Assembly (NCBI RefSeq): GCF_014237835.1
Contig: NZ_JACJVI010000003.1
Location: 1-64,000, forward strand
DNA length: 64,000 nucleotides
DNA from: Rhizobium sp. AQ_MP
GTDB lineage: Bacteria > Pseudomonadota > Alphaproteobacteria > Rhizobiales > Rhizobiaceae
Reading direction: 5' to 3'
Both the position numbers and the translations under genes were made by a program. The notes under the pieces were generated by a model that worked only from the letters and a program-made list of their open reading frames with translations, did not search any database and was not told the origin of the DNA. This document shows positions 28,311-38,069 of this stretch, piece after piece (position 1 is the first letter of the stretch; the number at the start of each line of letters is the position of its first letter).

Positions 28311-28313
28311 AGA

Positions 28314-28342
28314 TTGCGTTTGTTTCCATTCCCTGCTAGAAG
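28314..28342 (+). promoter_or_regulatory. ahcY promoter
   Basis: TTGCGT (28314-28319), a 17-bp spacer and TAGAAG (28337-28342) form a plausible sigma-70 promoter. The leader would be about 84 bases and can fold a perfect stem CCCGCAG-ccttga-CTGCGGG (28352-28371). I could not fit it to a known SAM or SAH riboswitch. Confidence 0.5.
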
Positions 28343-28432
28343 GTGCCCAGCCCCGCAGCCTTGACTGCGGGAGAGCCAGTTTATCCGTCCGCCATGAGAT
28401 GCGGATCGGGTCGGATCCAGCCGGAGAATCCC

Positions 28433-29830
28433 ATGAGCAAACATGACTACGTCATCGCTGATATCGGTCTTGCCGATTTCGGCCGCAAGGAAATCAGCAT
28501 CGCAGAAACCGAAATGCCGGGCCTGATGGCCTGCCGCGAGGAATTCGGCGCCAGCAAGCCGCTGAAGGGTGCCCGCATCACCGGCTCGCTGCACATGACG
28601 ATCCAGACCGCTGTTCTGATCGAGACGCTCGTTGCTCTCGGTGCCGAGGTTCGCTGGGCGTCCTGCAACATCTTCTCGACCCAGGACCACGCCGCTGCTG
28701 CGATCGCTGCCGCCGGCATTCCGGTTTTCGCCGTCAAGGGTGAAACCCTTTCGGATTACTGGGACTACACCGACAAGATTTTCCAGTGGGCCGATGGCGG
28801 CGTCTCCAACATGATCCTCGACGATGGCGGCGACGCCACCATGTACATCCTGCTCGGCGCCCGCGCCGAAGCCGGCGAAGATGTGCTTTCCAATCCGCAG
28901 TCGGAAGAAGAAGAAATCCTCGTCGCTCAGATCAAGAAGCGCCTCGCCGCCTCGCCAGGCTGGTTCACCAAGCAGCGTGATGCCATCAAGGGCGTTACCG
29001 AAGAAACGACCACGGGCGTTCATCGTCTGTACGAGCTGGCAAAGAAGGGCCTCCTCCCCTTCCCGGCCATCAACGTCAACGACTCGGTCACCAAGTCGAA
29101 GTTCGACAACAAGTATGGCTGCAAGGAATCGCTGGTCGACGGTATCCGTCGCGGCACCGATGTGATGATGGCCGGCAAGGTTGCCGTCGTGTGCGGCTAC
29201 GGCGATGTTGGCAAGGGCTCTGCTGCCTCGCTGCGCGGCGCCGGCGCCCGCGTGAAGGTTACGGAAGTCGACCCGATCTGCGCCTTGCAGGCCGCGATGG
29301 ACGGCTTTGAGGTCGTCACGCTCGAGGACGTCGTTTCTTCCGCCGACATCTTCATCACCACCACCGGCAACAAGGACGTCATCCGCATCGACCATATGCG
29401 CGAGATGAAGGACATGGCGATCGTCGGCAATATCGGCCACTTCGACAACGAGATCCAGGTTGCGGCTCTCAGGAACCTTAAGTGGACCAATATCAAGCCG
29501 CAGGTCGACATGATCGAGTTCCCGAAGGGCAACCGCATGATCCTGCTCTCGGAAGGCCGTCTCCTGAACCTCGGCAACGCCACAGGCCATCCGTCCTTCG
29601 TGATGTCCGCCTCGTTCACCAACCAGGTTCTCGGCCAGATCGAGCTCTTCACCAAGACCGACGAATACAAGCCGGGCGTCTATGTCCTGCCGAAACACCT
29701 CGATGAAAAGGTCGCCCGACTGCACCTCGAAAAGCTCGGCGTGAAGCTGACGACGCTTTCGGACGAGCAGGCGGCCTATATCGGGGTCACGCCGCAGGGT
29801 CCGTTCAAGGCGGAACACTACCGCTACTAA
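28433..29830 (+). CDS. ahcY: adenosylhomocysteinase
   Basis: A 465-residue S-adenosylhomocysteine hydrolase that recycles SAH to homocysteine and adenosine. The NAD-binding motif is [16 protein letters not shown], the substrate region includes [17 protein letters not shown], and the C-terminal PFKAEHYRY tail completes the NAD site of the neighbour subunit. The start at 28433 ([10 protein letters not shown]) follows CGGAGAA. It stands alone, with its own promoter, a candidate operator and a strong terminator. Confidence 0.98.
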   Translation: MSKHDYVIADIGLADFGRKEISIAETEMPGLMACREEFGASKPLKGARITGSLHMTIQTAVLIETLVALGAEVRWASCNIFSTQDHAAAAIAAAGIPVFAVKGETLSDYWDYTDKIFQWADGGVSNMILDDGGDATMYILLGARAEAGEDVLSNPQSEEEEILVAQIKKRLAASPGWFTKQRDAIKGVTEETTTGVHRLYELAKKGLLPFPAINVNDSVTKSKFDNKYGCKESLVDGIRRGTDVMMAGKVAVVCGYGDVGKGSAASLRGAGARVKVTEVDPICALQAAMDGFEVVTLEDVVSSADIFITTTGNKDVIRIDHMREMKDMAIVGNIGHFDNEIQVAALRNLKWTNIKPQVDMIEFPKGNRMILLSEGRLLNLGNATGHPSFVMSASFTNQVLGQIELFTKTDEYKPGVYVLPKHLDEKVARLHLEKLGVKLTTLSDEQAAYIGVTPQGPFKAEHYRY

Positions 29831-29859
29831 AATATAGCTGGATAATATCTACATCTAGT

Positions 29860-29896
29860 GGGCGGCGTCTTGACAAAGACGCCGCCCTCTTTTTTG
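29860..29896 (+). terminator. rho-independent terminator of ahcY
   Basis: Perfect 12-bp stem GGGCGGCGTCTT / AAGACGCCGCCC with a 4-base loop (29860-29887), followed by TCTTTTTT. Confidence 0.93.
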
Positions 29897-30028
29897 GCCC
29901 GAAGCCTTCCCGACACTTTCCTTCGGCGGTATTGTTTTAGGACTTGATTCGTGGACTGCACGAGCGGTCCGCGAATACGGATGTCTTGTCGACGATGCGG
30001 CACATAATAAGACGGAGACAGACCGAGA

Positions 30029-32614
30029 ATGTCGGTACATCAACGCGCCCCGCGTCAGCGGGATACGGCTATGACGGCCGGTGTTCCAAGCCTCTGGCGG
30101 CCAGGTTCTAACCTCATCATCGGGATGCTCCGCAGGGTAGCAACTCGCCCTGCCGTGGCCGCGACGCGGCACGCGCTTGCCTGTGGCAGCGCGCTGGCAG
30201 GTTTGATGGCTCCCGGTTTCGCCTGGGCGCAGGCGGTCGCACTGCCGAACCGGAGCTTCGACAGCGTCGACGTTGCTGGTTACGCAATCCTTCTCGGCAC
30301 CGTTTCGGCAGCACTGATCTTCGCGACCGTCCTGCTACGCCAGCGGAACCGGCTGGATGGCGAAGTGGGCGAACTGCGCTCGGCCTTTTCGGACAGCCAG
30401 CAGCGCATCTCCCAATACGAAACCCTGATCGCCGATCAGAACCGGCGCACCGTGATCTGGCAGGGTCACAGCGGCAAGGCCGAACTCGTCGGCCAGTTGC
30501 CGATTGAAACCGGCGCTCCTCAGCACGATCCGGATTTCCTGGCCTTTGGCCGCTGGCTGAAACCTCATAGCGCCAGCGAAATCGAACGGGCGATCGAAGA
30601 CCTGCGGGTCAACGCGAAATCATTCGAGCTTTCCGTGGAGACACAGCGCGGCGAAGTGCTTGACGTACAAGGCAAGCTGTTTGGCGGACGCGCCTTTGCG
30701 CATTTCGTGGCCCTCGACAATCTGCGTGCCGAACTTGCTGAACTCAAGATCGAGCGCAATCGGCTGCGGACCTCGATCGCAACCTTCGAATCCCTGCTCG
30801 ATTCGATCGAACAGCCGGTCTGGCAGCGCGACGCCGAAGGCCGTCTCGTCTGGGTCAACCAGGCCTATAGCGATGCCGTCGAGGCTGCCTCGCCGCATCA
30901 GGCGGTCCAGGAAGGTCGGGAGATCCTCGGCACGCTGACCCGCGAAAAGATCAAGGCGTCCGCGACGCCTGAGTCGCCGTTCCATGATACGGTTTCGACT
31001 GCCGTTCGCGGTGCGCGCACCTTCTTCGACGTGGTGGATGTTCGCGGCCCGACCGGGTCCTGCGGCATGGCGATTGATGTTTCCTCCTCCGAGACCCTTC
31101 GTGAGGAACTGGCCCGAACGCTCAGGAGCCACGCCGAAACGCTCGATCATCTGGCGACACCGGTTGCGATCTTCAATGCCGAGCGTCGCCTGCAGTTCTA
31201 CAATCAGGCCTTTGCGCAGCTCTGGGACCTGGAAACCAAGTTCCTTGAGAGCCGTCCGGATCATGCCGAGCTGCTTGACCGGCTTCGCGCCGCGCACAAA
31301 TTGCCGGAGCAACTAAGCTGGAAATCCTGGAAGGAGAACTGCCTGTCCGTCTATCAGGCGCTCGAAACCCAGACCGATCTCTGGCACCTGCCCAATGGTC
31401 AGACGTTGCGTGTGATTGCCTCTGCGCATCCCCAAGGTGGCGCGACATGGGTGTTCGAGAACCTGACGGAACAGTTCAACCTCGAGACCCGCTACAATAC
31501 GCTTGTTCAGGTTCAGGGCGAAACCATCGACCACCTCTCGGAAGGGGTCGCGGTGTTCGGCCCGGATGGTCGGATCCAGCTGTCCAACCCGGCTTTCCGC
31601 GCTCTCTGGGGCATTAACGAAGCGCAGGCCGCCGTCGGCACGCATATCCGCCTGCTCGAAGCGGCCTGTGCGCCCTCCTATGACAAGCCGGATGGCTGGA
31701 AGACCTTCGGCAAGCTGATCACCAGCTTCGAGGATGAGCGCCCCTCGAGCCAGGGGACCCTCGAACTCTATTCCGGCCTGGTTCTCGACTATGCGGTGAC
31801 ACCGCTACCCAACGCCCAGACCATGCTGACCTTCGTCAACATGACCGACAGCGTGCGTGCGGAACGGGCGCTGAAGGAAAAGAACGAGGCGCTGCGCAAG
31901 GCGGACGAGCTGAAGAACGACTTCGTCCAGCACGTTTCCTACGAGCTACGCTCGCCGCTCACCAACATCATCGGCTTCACCGATCTCCTGAAGACCACCG
32001 CGATCGGCCCGCTGAACGAGCGGCAGGCCGAATACATCGACCACATTTCGACCTCGTCCTCGGTGCTGCTGACCATCGTCAACGACATTCTCGATCTTGC
32101 GACCGTCGACGCCGGCATCATGCAGCTCGACTACTCCGAGATCGATCTGAGCGACCTGCTGGATGACGTCTCCATGCAGATGACGGACCGGCTGCAGGAA
32201 GGCGGTGTCACGCTTGAGATCGCTGCACCCGCACAATTGGGTCATCTGGTCGCTGACCGGCAGCGGCTGAAGCAGATTCTCATCAAGATCCTGACCAACG
32301 CTGTTAACTTCGCGCCCGAGGGCACTGTCGTCTCGATGAAGTGCTGGCGCGAAGCGACGGACTTTGTCTTCTCCGTGAGCGACAGCGGCTGCGGCATGAG
32401 CCCGGACCTCGTCTCCTCGGCCTTTGACCGTTTCTCGACCAGCGCCAAGGGCGGGAAGCGCAGCGGCCCGGGCCTTGGACTGTCGATCGTCCAGAGCTTC
32501 GTCAACCTGCACAAGGGTGAGGTGAAGATCGAAAGCGAGCCGGGACGTGGAACGACTGTCCACTGCCGCATTCCCAATGCCAGTCTATCGCAGTTGATTG
32601 CCGCTGCCGAATGA
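30029..32614 (+). CDS. divL: DivL-type pseudo-histidine kinase
   Basis: An 861-residue membrane PAS-containing kinase-like protein. The N-terminus has a hydrophobic segment (about residues 50-70) and a transmembrane helix near residues 72-95. PAS regions follow (about 250-600). The dimerisation motif reads VQHVSYELRSPLTNII: tyrosine (residue ~638) replaces the phosphorylated histidine, the hallmark of DivL. The ATP-binding part looks complete (LTNAVNFAPEG, GLGLSIVQSFVNLHKGE). In Caulobacter DivL controls CckA and thus CtrA; a similar cell-cycle role is inferred. The start is uncertain, with ATGs at 30029 and 30071. It overlaps the next gene by four bases. Confidence 0.9.
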   Translation: MSVHQRAPRQRDTAMTAGVPSLWRPGSNLIIGMLRRVATRPAVAATRHALACGSALAGLMAPGFAWAQAVALPNRSFDSVDVAGYAILLGTVSAALIFATVLLRQRNRLDGEVGELRSAFSDSQQRISQYETLIADQNRRTVIWQGHSGKAELVGQLPIETGAPQHDPDFLAFGRWLKPHSASEIERAIEDLRVNAKSFELSVETQRGEVLDVQGKLFGGRAFAHFVALDNLRAELAELKIERNRLRTSIATFESLLDSIEQPVWQRDAEGRLVWVNQAYSDAVEAASPHQAVQEGREILGTLTREKIKASATPESPFHDTVSTAVRGARTFFDVVDVRGPTGSCGMAIDVSSSETLREELARTLRSHAETLDHLATPVAIFNAERRLQFYNQAFAQLWDLETKFLESRPDHAELLDRLRAAHKLPEQLSWKSWKENCLSVYQALETQTDLWHLPNGQTLRVIASAHPQGGATWVFENLTEQFNLETRYNTLVQVQGETIDHLSEGVAVFGPDGRIQLSNPAFRALWGINEAQAAVGTHIRLLEAACAPSYDKPDGWKTFGKLITSFEDERPSSQGTLELYSGLVLDYAVTPLPNAQTMLTFVNMTDSVRAERALKEKNEALRKADELKNDFVQHVSYELRSPLTNIIGFTDLLKTTAIGPLNERQAEYIDHISTSSSVLLTIVNDILDLATVDAGIMQLDYSEIDLSDLLDDVSMQMTDRLQEGGVTLEIAAPAQLGHLVADRQRLKQILIKILTNAVNFAPEGTVVSMKCWREATDFVFSVSDSGCGMSPDLVSSAFDRFSTSAKGGKRSGPGLGLSIVQSFVNLHKGEVKIESEPGRGTTVHCRIPNASLSQLIAAAE

Positions 32615-34140
32615 GCGCTGAGACCGCCCCGCTTGCCATTGATCTCGCCGACGATTGCGCCACCGCATTGTTCGGCGAGGATCTTCTCCTAGCCCTTGAG
32701 GTCGGCGATTGCGTCGCGCTCCACGGCGATCTCGGCGCGGGCAAGTCTACCCTCAGCCGCGCCCTGATCCGGGCACTCGCCGATGATCCGGAGCTTGAAG
32801 TTCCGAGCCCGACCTTCACGCTGGTCCAGACCTACGACCTGAAGATCCCCGTTGCGCATTTCGACCTCTACCGGCTTTCCGATGAAAGCGAACTCGATGA
32901 ACTGGGTCTTGGCGAGGCGCTGGCCGACGGTATCTGCCTGATCGAATGGCCAAGTAAGGCCGGTCGTGCGCTGCCCAAGAACAGGATCGACATTGACTTC
33001 GCCTTCACTGCCGCAGGTGGACGGACCGTCACCCTCAGTGCGCCCGGGGCAAAGCTGGCGCGGCTGCAGCGCGTCACCGAGATCCGCCGCTTTCTCGACA
33101 GTCATGGCCATCAGGGTGCCCGCAGACGCCATCTGACGGGTGACGCTTCGAACCGCGCCTATGAGCATGTCTATCCGGCCGATGGAAGCGCCCGCCTTGT
33201 CCTGATGGACGCGCCGAAGCGGCCGAACGGTCCACCGATCCGCGATGGCAAACCGTATTCGCAGCTCGTGCATCTGGCCGAGGATGTGCGTCCCTTCGTG
33301 GCCATCGGACAGGCGCTGCGCGAGCGCGGCTTTGCCGCTCCCGAAGTCTTGGCACAGGATCTGGATGCCGGGATCCTGCTTCTCGAAGATCTTGGCGAAG
33401 GTAGTGTTATCGACGAGCAGGGAAAGCCGATTGCCGATCGCTACCGCGCCAGCGCAGCCTGTCTCGCCGCCATTCACGACACGCCCTTTGATCGGGAGAT
33501 CGTCATTGCCGGCGGGCATAAACATGTCATTCCGGATTTCGATCGTGCGGCGATGAAGTTCGAGGTGGAGCTGCTTCTCGACTGGCACCTGCCGTGGAAA
33601 CGTGCCGGTCAACCGGCAACGGCGGAGGAACGTGCCCGCTATCTCGCCATCTGGGATGAGCTGATCGACGAGTTGGCGGGGTCAGACACATCCATCGTCA
33701 TGCGTGACTTTCATTCGCCCAACATCATCTGGCGCGATGATCGCGAAGGGCATGACAGGGTCGGCCTCATCGATTTCCAGGACGCGATGATCGGTCCCTC
33801 GGCCTATGATCTCGTCTCGCTGGTCCAAGATGCGCGCGTGACGATCGAGCGACCACTGATGGATCAGCTGATGGCCGACTATCTCTCGGCACGCGCCAGG
33901 AAAGCGGATTTCAACGAGGCCGCCTTCCTGAAAAGCTGGGCGATCATGTCGGCGCAGCGCGCCTGCAAGCTGAACGGGCTCTGGGTGCGATTGAAGGAGC
34001 GGGACGGCAAGCCGGGCTATATGCGCCACCTTCCCCGCACGCTCTGGCACCTGAGCGTTGCTTTCGAACATCCTGTCCTCGCCCCCTTGCGGAACTGGTG
34101 CATTGAGGCTGGAATCGAGCTTCCCGAATCACCGGCCTGA
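32611..34140 (+). CDS. TsaE-AmgK fusion: tRNA t6A ATPase plus sugar kinase domain
   Basis: A 509-residue two-domain protein. Residues 1 to ~150 are TsaE, the ATPase that supports t6A tRNA modification: Walker A GDLGAGKST (39-47), VPSPTFTLVQTY and HFDLYRL. Residues ~160-509 are an aminoglycoside-phosphotransferase-like kinase resembling AmgK (MurNAc/GlcNAc anomeric kinase): GDASNRAYEHV, catalytic VMRDFHSPNIIW and GLIDFQDAMIGPSAYDL. This fusion is known in rhizobia. The following MurU-like gene supports the AmgK assignment. It starts in the ATGA overlap with divL. Confidence 0.9.
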   Translation: MSAETAPLAIDLADDCATALFGEDLLLALEVGDCVALHGDLGAGKSTLSRALIRALADDPELEVPSPTFTLVQTYDLKIPVAHFDLYRLSDESELDELGLGEALADGICLIEWPSKAGRALPKNRIDIDFAFTAAGGRTVTLSAPGAKLARLQRVTEIRRFLDSHGHQGARRRHLTGDASNRAYEHVYPADGSARLVLMDAPKRPNGPPIRDGKPYSQLVHLAEDVRPFVAIGQALRERGFAAPEVLAQDLDAGILLLEDLGEGSVIDEQGKPIADRYRASAACLAAIHDTPFDREIVIAGGHKHVIPDFDRAAMKFEVELLLDWHLPWKRAGQPATAEERARYLAIWDELIDELAGSDTSIVMRDFHSPNIIWRDDREGHDRVGLIDFQDAMIGPSAYDLVSLVQDARVTIERPLMDQLMADYLSARARKADFNEAAFLKSWAIMSAQRACKLNGLWVRLKERDGKPGYMRHLPRTLWHLSVAFEHPVLAPLRNWCIEAGIELPESPA

Positions 34141-34144
34141 GCAA

Positions 34145-34879
34145 ATGATCATCAAGCAAGCCATGGTGCTCGCGGCCGGCCTCGGCACGCGGATGCGCCC
34201 GATTACAGAGACAATGCCGAAGCCGCTGGTCCGCATCGGGGACAAGCCGATGATCGACTATGTGCTCGACGCACTTGTCGGCGCCGGTGTCGAGACGGTC
34301 GCCGTCAACGTGCATCACCATGCCGACCAGATGGAAGCTCATCTGGCGAACGAGCGACGGGCGGAGATCCGCATTTCCGACGAACGGGCTCAGTTGATGG
34401 ATTCGGGCGGTGGTCTCGCAAAGGGTCTCAAGCTACTCGACCAGGACCAGCCGGCACTTGTCATGAATGCTGATCTCTTCTGGGTCGGAGAACGCGATGA
34501 TGAGCCGAGCAATCTTGTCCGGCTGGCGCAGCAGTTCGATCCCTCCCGGATGGACATGGCGATGCTCTGCGTCGAGCAGGAACGGACCACAGGCCATAAC
34601 GGCAAGAACGATTTCTCGATGGCGGATGACGGCAGGCTGACCCGCTATGTCTCCGGCGCACCGAACCCGGTCGTCTATGCCGGGGCCCTAGCGCTGATGC
34701 CGCGTCTCTTCGATGACGCGCCTGCCGGTCCCTTCAACCTCAACATCTATTTCGATCATGCGATTGCCGCAGGCCGGCTGTTCGGTACGGACCTTGTTGG
34801 ACAGTGGCTGACCGTGGGCACCCCTGACGCGATCGCGCCTGCCGAAGCCGTGGTGGCCCGCTACGGCGGAGGCCGTTGA
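34145..34879 (+). CDS. murU: nucleotidyltransferase, MurU-like
   Basis: A 244-residue sugar-phosphate nucleotidyltransferase. The signature is MVLAAGLGTRMRPITETMPK with PKPLVRIGDKPMIDYVLDAL; NADLFWVGERDD and the ending WLTVGTPDAIAPAEA fit. With the AmgK-like domain just upstream it probably makes UDP-MurNAc from recycled MurNAc-1-phosphate, bypassing MurA/MurB and so affecting fosfomycin sensitivity. The specificity is inferred from context; other sugar nucleotidyltransferases look similar. addB starts one base after its stop. Confidence 0.8.
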   Translation: MIIKQAMVLAAGLGTRMRPITETMPKPLVRIGDKPMIDYVLDALVGAGVETVAVNVHHHADQMEAHLANERRAEIRISDERAQLMDSGGGLAKGLKLLDQDQPALVMNADLFWVGERDDEPSNLVRLAQQFDPSRMDMAMLCVEQERTTGHNGKNDFSMADDGRLTRYVSGAPNPVVYAGALALMPRLFDDAPAGPFNLNIYFDHAIAAGRLFGTDLVGQWLTVGTPDAIAPAEAVVARYGGGR

Positions 34880-34880
34880 G

Positions 34881-37800
34881 ATGGTCAGCAAGGTGCCGCG
34901 TCTGCTGACGATCCCTCCGGGCCGGCCCTTTCTCAGGACGCTGACGGAAGCGCTGCTCGACGGTCGCCTGACCGACAGTTTTCGCTACGACCCCGCCGAT
35001 CCGCTTTCGCTGGCAGGGGTGACACTGCTCGTCCCGACCCGGCGCGCAGCCCGCGTGTTGCGGTCCGAATTCGTCGATCTGCTCGGCGGCAGCGCGGCGA
35101 TCCTCCCCGATATTCGCACGTTGGGCGAAACCGACGACGACAGCGGATTCTTCGATCTCGATGCGCCGCAGCTGATGGATCTCGCCCCGGCGGTGAGCAG
35201 CACCGTCATGCTTCTGGAACTGGCGCGCCTGATCCTCGCCTGGCGCAACCAGCTGCCGGAGATCGTCCGGTCGATCCATTCGGATACGCCGCTGGTCGCG
35301 CCCGCAAGCCCCGCCGACGCCGTTTGGCTCGCCCGAGCGCTGGTCGAACTGATCGAAGCGGCGGAAACCGAAGGCTGCGACTGGAAGGATCTCGACAAGC
35401 TGCAATCGGCGGATTTCGGCTCCTGGTGGCAGCTGACGCTGGAGTTTCTGACGATCGCAACGGAGTTCTGGCCGGCGCGGCTGCAGGAACTGGTGCGGTC
35501 GTCTCCCGCGCGCCACCGTGATGCGGTGTTGAGGGCCGAGGCCGAGCGGTTAAGAAGACAGGGGTCTTCTGGCCCGGTGATCGTTGCAGGCTCCACCGGC
35601 TCTATCCCGGCAGCGGCCGAACTGATTGCCGCGATTGCCGAGCTCGACCAGGGTGTCGTGGTGCTGCCCGGGCTCGATCTCGACATGCCGGATGAGGACT
35701 GGGCGAAGCTCAACGACCGCGAGATCTCGGTGATCAGTCCAAGCCCTGCCGTGCGCGGACATCCGCAATATGGTCTGGCGCATCTGCTGCGGCATATGAA
35801 ACTCGAACGCGCGGATGTCCGTGTTCTCGAAGCCTCCGATCCGGCGCTTCAGGATAGGGCCGAATTTCTGTCGCGCGCCATGGCGCCCGCCGAGGCAACT
35901 GACACCTGGAAGGCCTGGCGGCAGCAGATCGACGATTCACGCGTGCTTGCGGCATTTCGCGATGTCGCGCTGATCGAAACGGCCAATGAGCGCGAGGAAG
36001 CAACGGCAATTGCGATTGCGCTGCGGCTGGGGCTCGAAGAGGCATCAGACAATCCCGAAAGCCGGGTAGCTCTGATCACGCCCGATCGCGCGCTGGCCCG
36101 GCGGGTGATGTCCGAACTCGCGCGGTTCGGGATTGAGGCGGACGATTCGGCGGGTACGCCGATGACCGGCACCCAGGCTGCCATGCTGACCCAGGTGGTG
36201 GCCGAGGCCTGCCTGCGTCCGGGTGACCCCGTGGCGATCGTCTCGCTCATCAAGCATCCGCTGGCACGTTTCGGCTTCACCGCCGAGGACATGCGCAAGG
36301 CTGCCGACGCGCTGGAACGTATCGCGCTGCGTGGGGGCCTGAAAAGTCTCGATCTTGCCGAAATGGAACCGCTTTTCGCCGATGGGTTCGAGGCGCATCT
36401 CGCCGACCGGCACAAGCCGCAATGGCGCATTTCGATTACGCCCGAGGAGCTTGAGCTCGCTCGTCTGCTCGCGAGCCGTATCACCTCGGCGGTCGAACCG
36501 CTCGTGTCGGCGGTCATCCGGTCAACGGACGGACGCGTGCTGTCGCAGAGTTTGACCGTGAGCGATTGGGCCGAACGCACGGGTCGCGTGCTGGAGGCGG
36601 TCACGGTCGACGAGCGGGGTGATCTTGCAGGCCTCTGGGGCGATGCAGCCGGTGAGGCTCTGGCGCGGCTTCTCGCCGAAGTGCTGGAGACGGACGGGCA
36701 GATCGAGGCGGACGGCCCGCAATGGGTGGATATCCTGACGGCGCTGATGGCTGGCCAGGCAGTCAAGCCGCGCGCCATGCGGCATCCGCGCGTTTTCATC
36801 TTCGGTACGCTCGAAGCACGCCTGCAGAATGTCGACATGATGGTGATCGGGGGCATGAACGAGGGGAGCTGGCCCAGCCAGACCAAGAACAATCCTTTCC
36901 TCTCACGCGTCATGAAGACGGAAGTCGGGCTTGAGCCGCCGGAACGGCAGATCGGCCAGGTGGCGCATGATTTCCAGATGGCCTGCGGTACGCGGAAACT
37001 GATTTTCTCGCGCTCGCTGCGACAAGGATCTGCGCCGACGGTTGCCTCGCGCTGGCTCCAGCGTCTGATGGCACTCGGCGGGCCCATGCTTGAAGACGAG
37101 ATGCGAAAGCGCGGCCAGATCTACCGGCGCTATGCCGACCTGATCGACCAGGGCGAAAACCAGGCTCCGGCCCAGCGCCCCGCGCCACGGCCGCGCACCG
37201 AGCTACAACCCCGCGCCTTCAGCTTTTCCGAGGTCGGGCGCTTCCGGCGCGATCCCTATGCCATCTATGCCCGGCGCATCCTGCGTCTCGACCCCGTCGA
37301 TCCCTTCAACCAGGATCCGGGGGCGGCGGAACGCGGAACGCTCTATCACCGTATCGTCGAGAAATTCATCCGCGAGGATCATGATCCGGCCCGGCTGGAC
37401 GCGCTCGACATCCTGCACCGGATCACCGATGAGGAGTTTCTCAAGGAGGCTCTGCCGCTCCACATCGACATCGTCTGGCGGCAGCGCTTCTACAGCGTCG
37501 CCTCGGCCTTTCTCGGCTGGGAGCGGCAGCGGAGACCGGAGATCAAGCGCTCGCTGACGGAAGTCAGAGGCAATGTGCTGCTCCGGCCCGTCGACATCAC
37601 CATCAGCGGGATCGCCGACCGGATCGACATCCGGGGCGGCGGCTTTGCCGACATCATAGACTACAAGACGGGCCTCAATCCGAGCGCCAACCAGGCGCGC
37701 AGCCTGCTCGACCCACAATTGGCCCTCGAAGCTGCAGCCCTTCTCCAAGGCGCCTTTAAGCCTGCCGGAGACGTCAAGCCGCTCAACCTGGTCTATGTGC

Positions 37801-38069
37801 GTCTGCGACCCGGAGATCGCTTCTCGGCCGACCAGGTGAACAACGAGATGGCGACGCGGGGTGACAACAAGAAGTCTGCGCTTGAGCTTGCCACGCAATC
37901 CGTCGACGAACTCGGCCGCTTCGTCCAGGCGCTGCAGAGCGGCGAGCGGGGTTACGTCTCCCGTCTCATCCCGGCGGAACAGAACGCCTATGGCGGCGAA
38001 TACGACCATCTGGCGCGTGTAGCCGAATGGTCGACGGCGGAAGCCGAGGAAGGAGCCGGCGATGAGTGA
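34881..38069 (+). CDS. addB: double-strand break repair nuclease subunit AddB
   Basis: A 1062-residue alphaproteobacterial AddB. The N-terminal part is an inactive helicase-like region. The C-terminal PD-(D/E)XK nuclease has GTLYHRIVEKF and GGGFADIIDYKTGLNPS, with the catalytic D...DYK. With AddA it forms the helicase-nuclease that resects breaks before RecA loading. The stop overlaps the addA ATG by eight bases. Confidence 0.95.
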   Translation: MVSKVPRLLTIPPGRPFLRTLTEALLDGRLTDSFRYDPADPLSLAGVTLLVPTRRAARVLRSEFVDLLGGSAAILPDIRTLGETDDDSGFFDLDAPQLMDLAPAVSSTVMLLELARLILAWRNQLPEIVRSIHSDTPLVAPASPADAVWLARALVELIEAAETEGCDWKDLDKLQSADFGSWWQLTLEFLTIATEFWPARLQELVRSSPARHRDAVLRAEAERLRRQGSSGPVIVAGSTGSIPAAAELIAAIAELDQGVVVLPGLDLDMPDEDWAKLNDREISVISPSPAVRGHPQYGLAHLLRHMKLERADVRVLEASDPALQDRAEFLSRAMAPAEATDTWKAWRQQIDDSRVLAAFRDVALIETANEREEATAIAIALRLGLEEASDNPESRVALITPDRALARRVMSELARFGIEADDSAGTPMTGTQAAMLTQVVAEACLRPGDPVAIVSLIKHPLARFGFTAEDMRKAADALERIALRGGLKSLDLAEMEPLFADGFEAHLADRHKPQWRISITPEELELARLLASRITSAVEPLVSAVIRSTDGRVLSQSLTVSDWAERTGRVLEAVTVDERGDLAGLWGDAAGEALARLLAEVLETDGQIEADGPQWVDILTALMAGQAVKPRAMRHPRVFIFGTLEARLQNVDMMVIGGMNEGSWPSQTKNNPFLSRVMKTEVGLEPPERQIGQVAHDFQMACGTRKLIFSRSLRQGSAPTVASRWLQRLMALGGPMLEDEMRKRGQIYRRYADLIDQGENQAPAQRPAPRPRTELQPRAFSFSEVGRFRRDPYAIYARRILRLDPVDPFNQDPGAAERGTLYHRIVEKFIREDHDPARLDALDILHRITDEEFLKEALPLHIDIVWRQRFYSVASAFLGWERQRRPEIKRSLTEVRGNVLLRPVDITISGIADRIDIRGGGFADIIDYKTGLNPSANQARSLLDPQLALEAAALLQGAFKPAGDVKPLNLVYVRLRPGDRFSADQVNNEMATRGDNKKSALELATQSVDELGRFVQALQSGERGYVSRLIPAEQNAYGGEYDHLARVAEWSTAEAEEGAGDE

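Noticed and set aside
28273..28432. A SAM-II or SAH riboswitch ahead of ahcY.
   Set aside because: I could not place the conserved pseudoknot or core bases. Only simple hairpins are supported.
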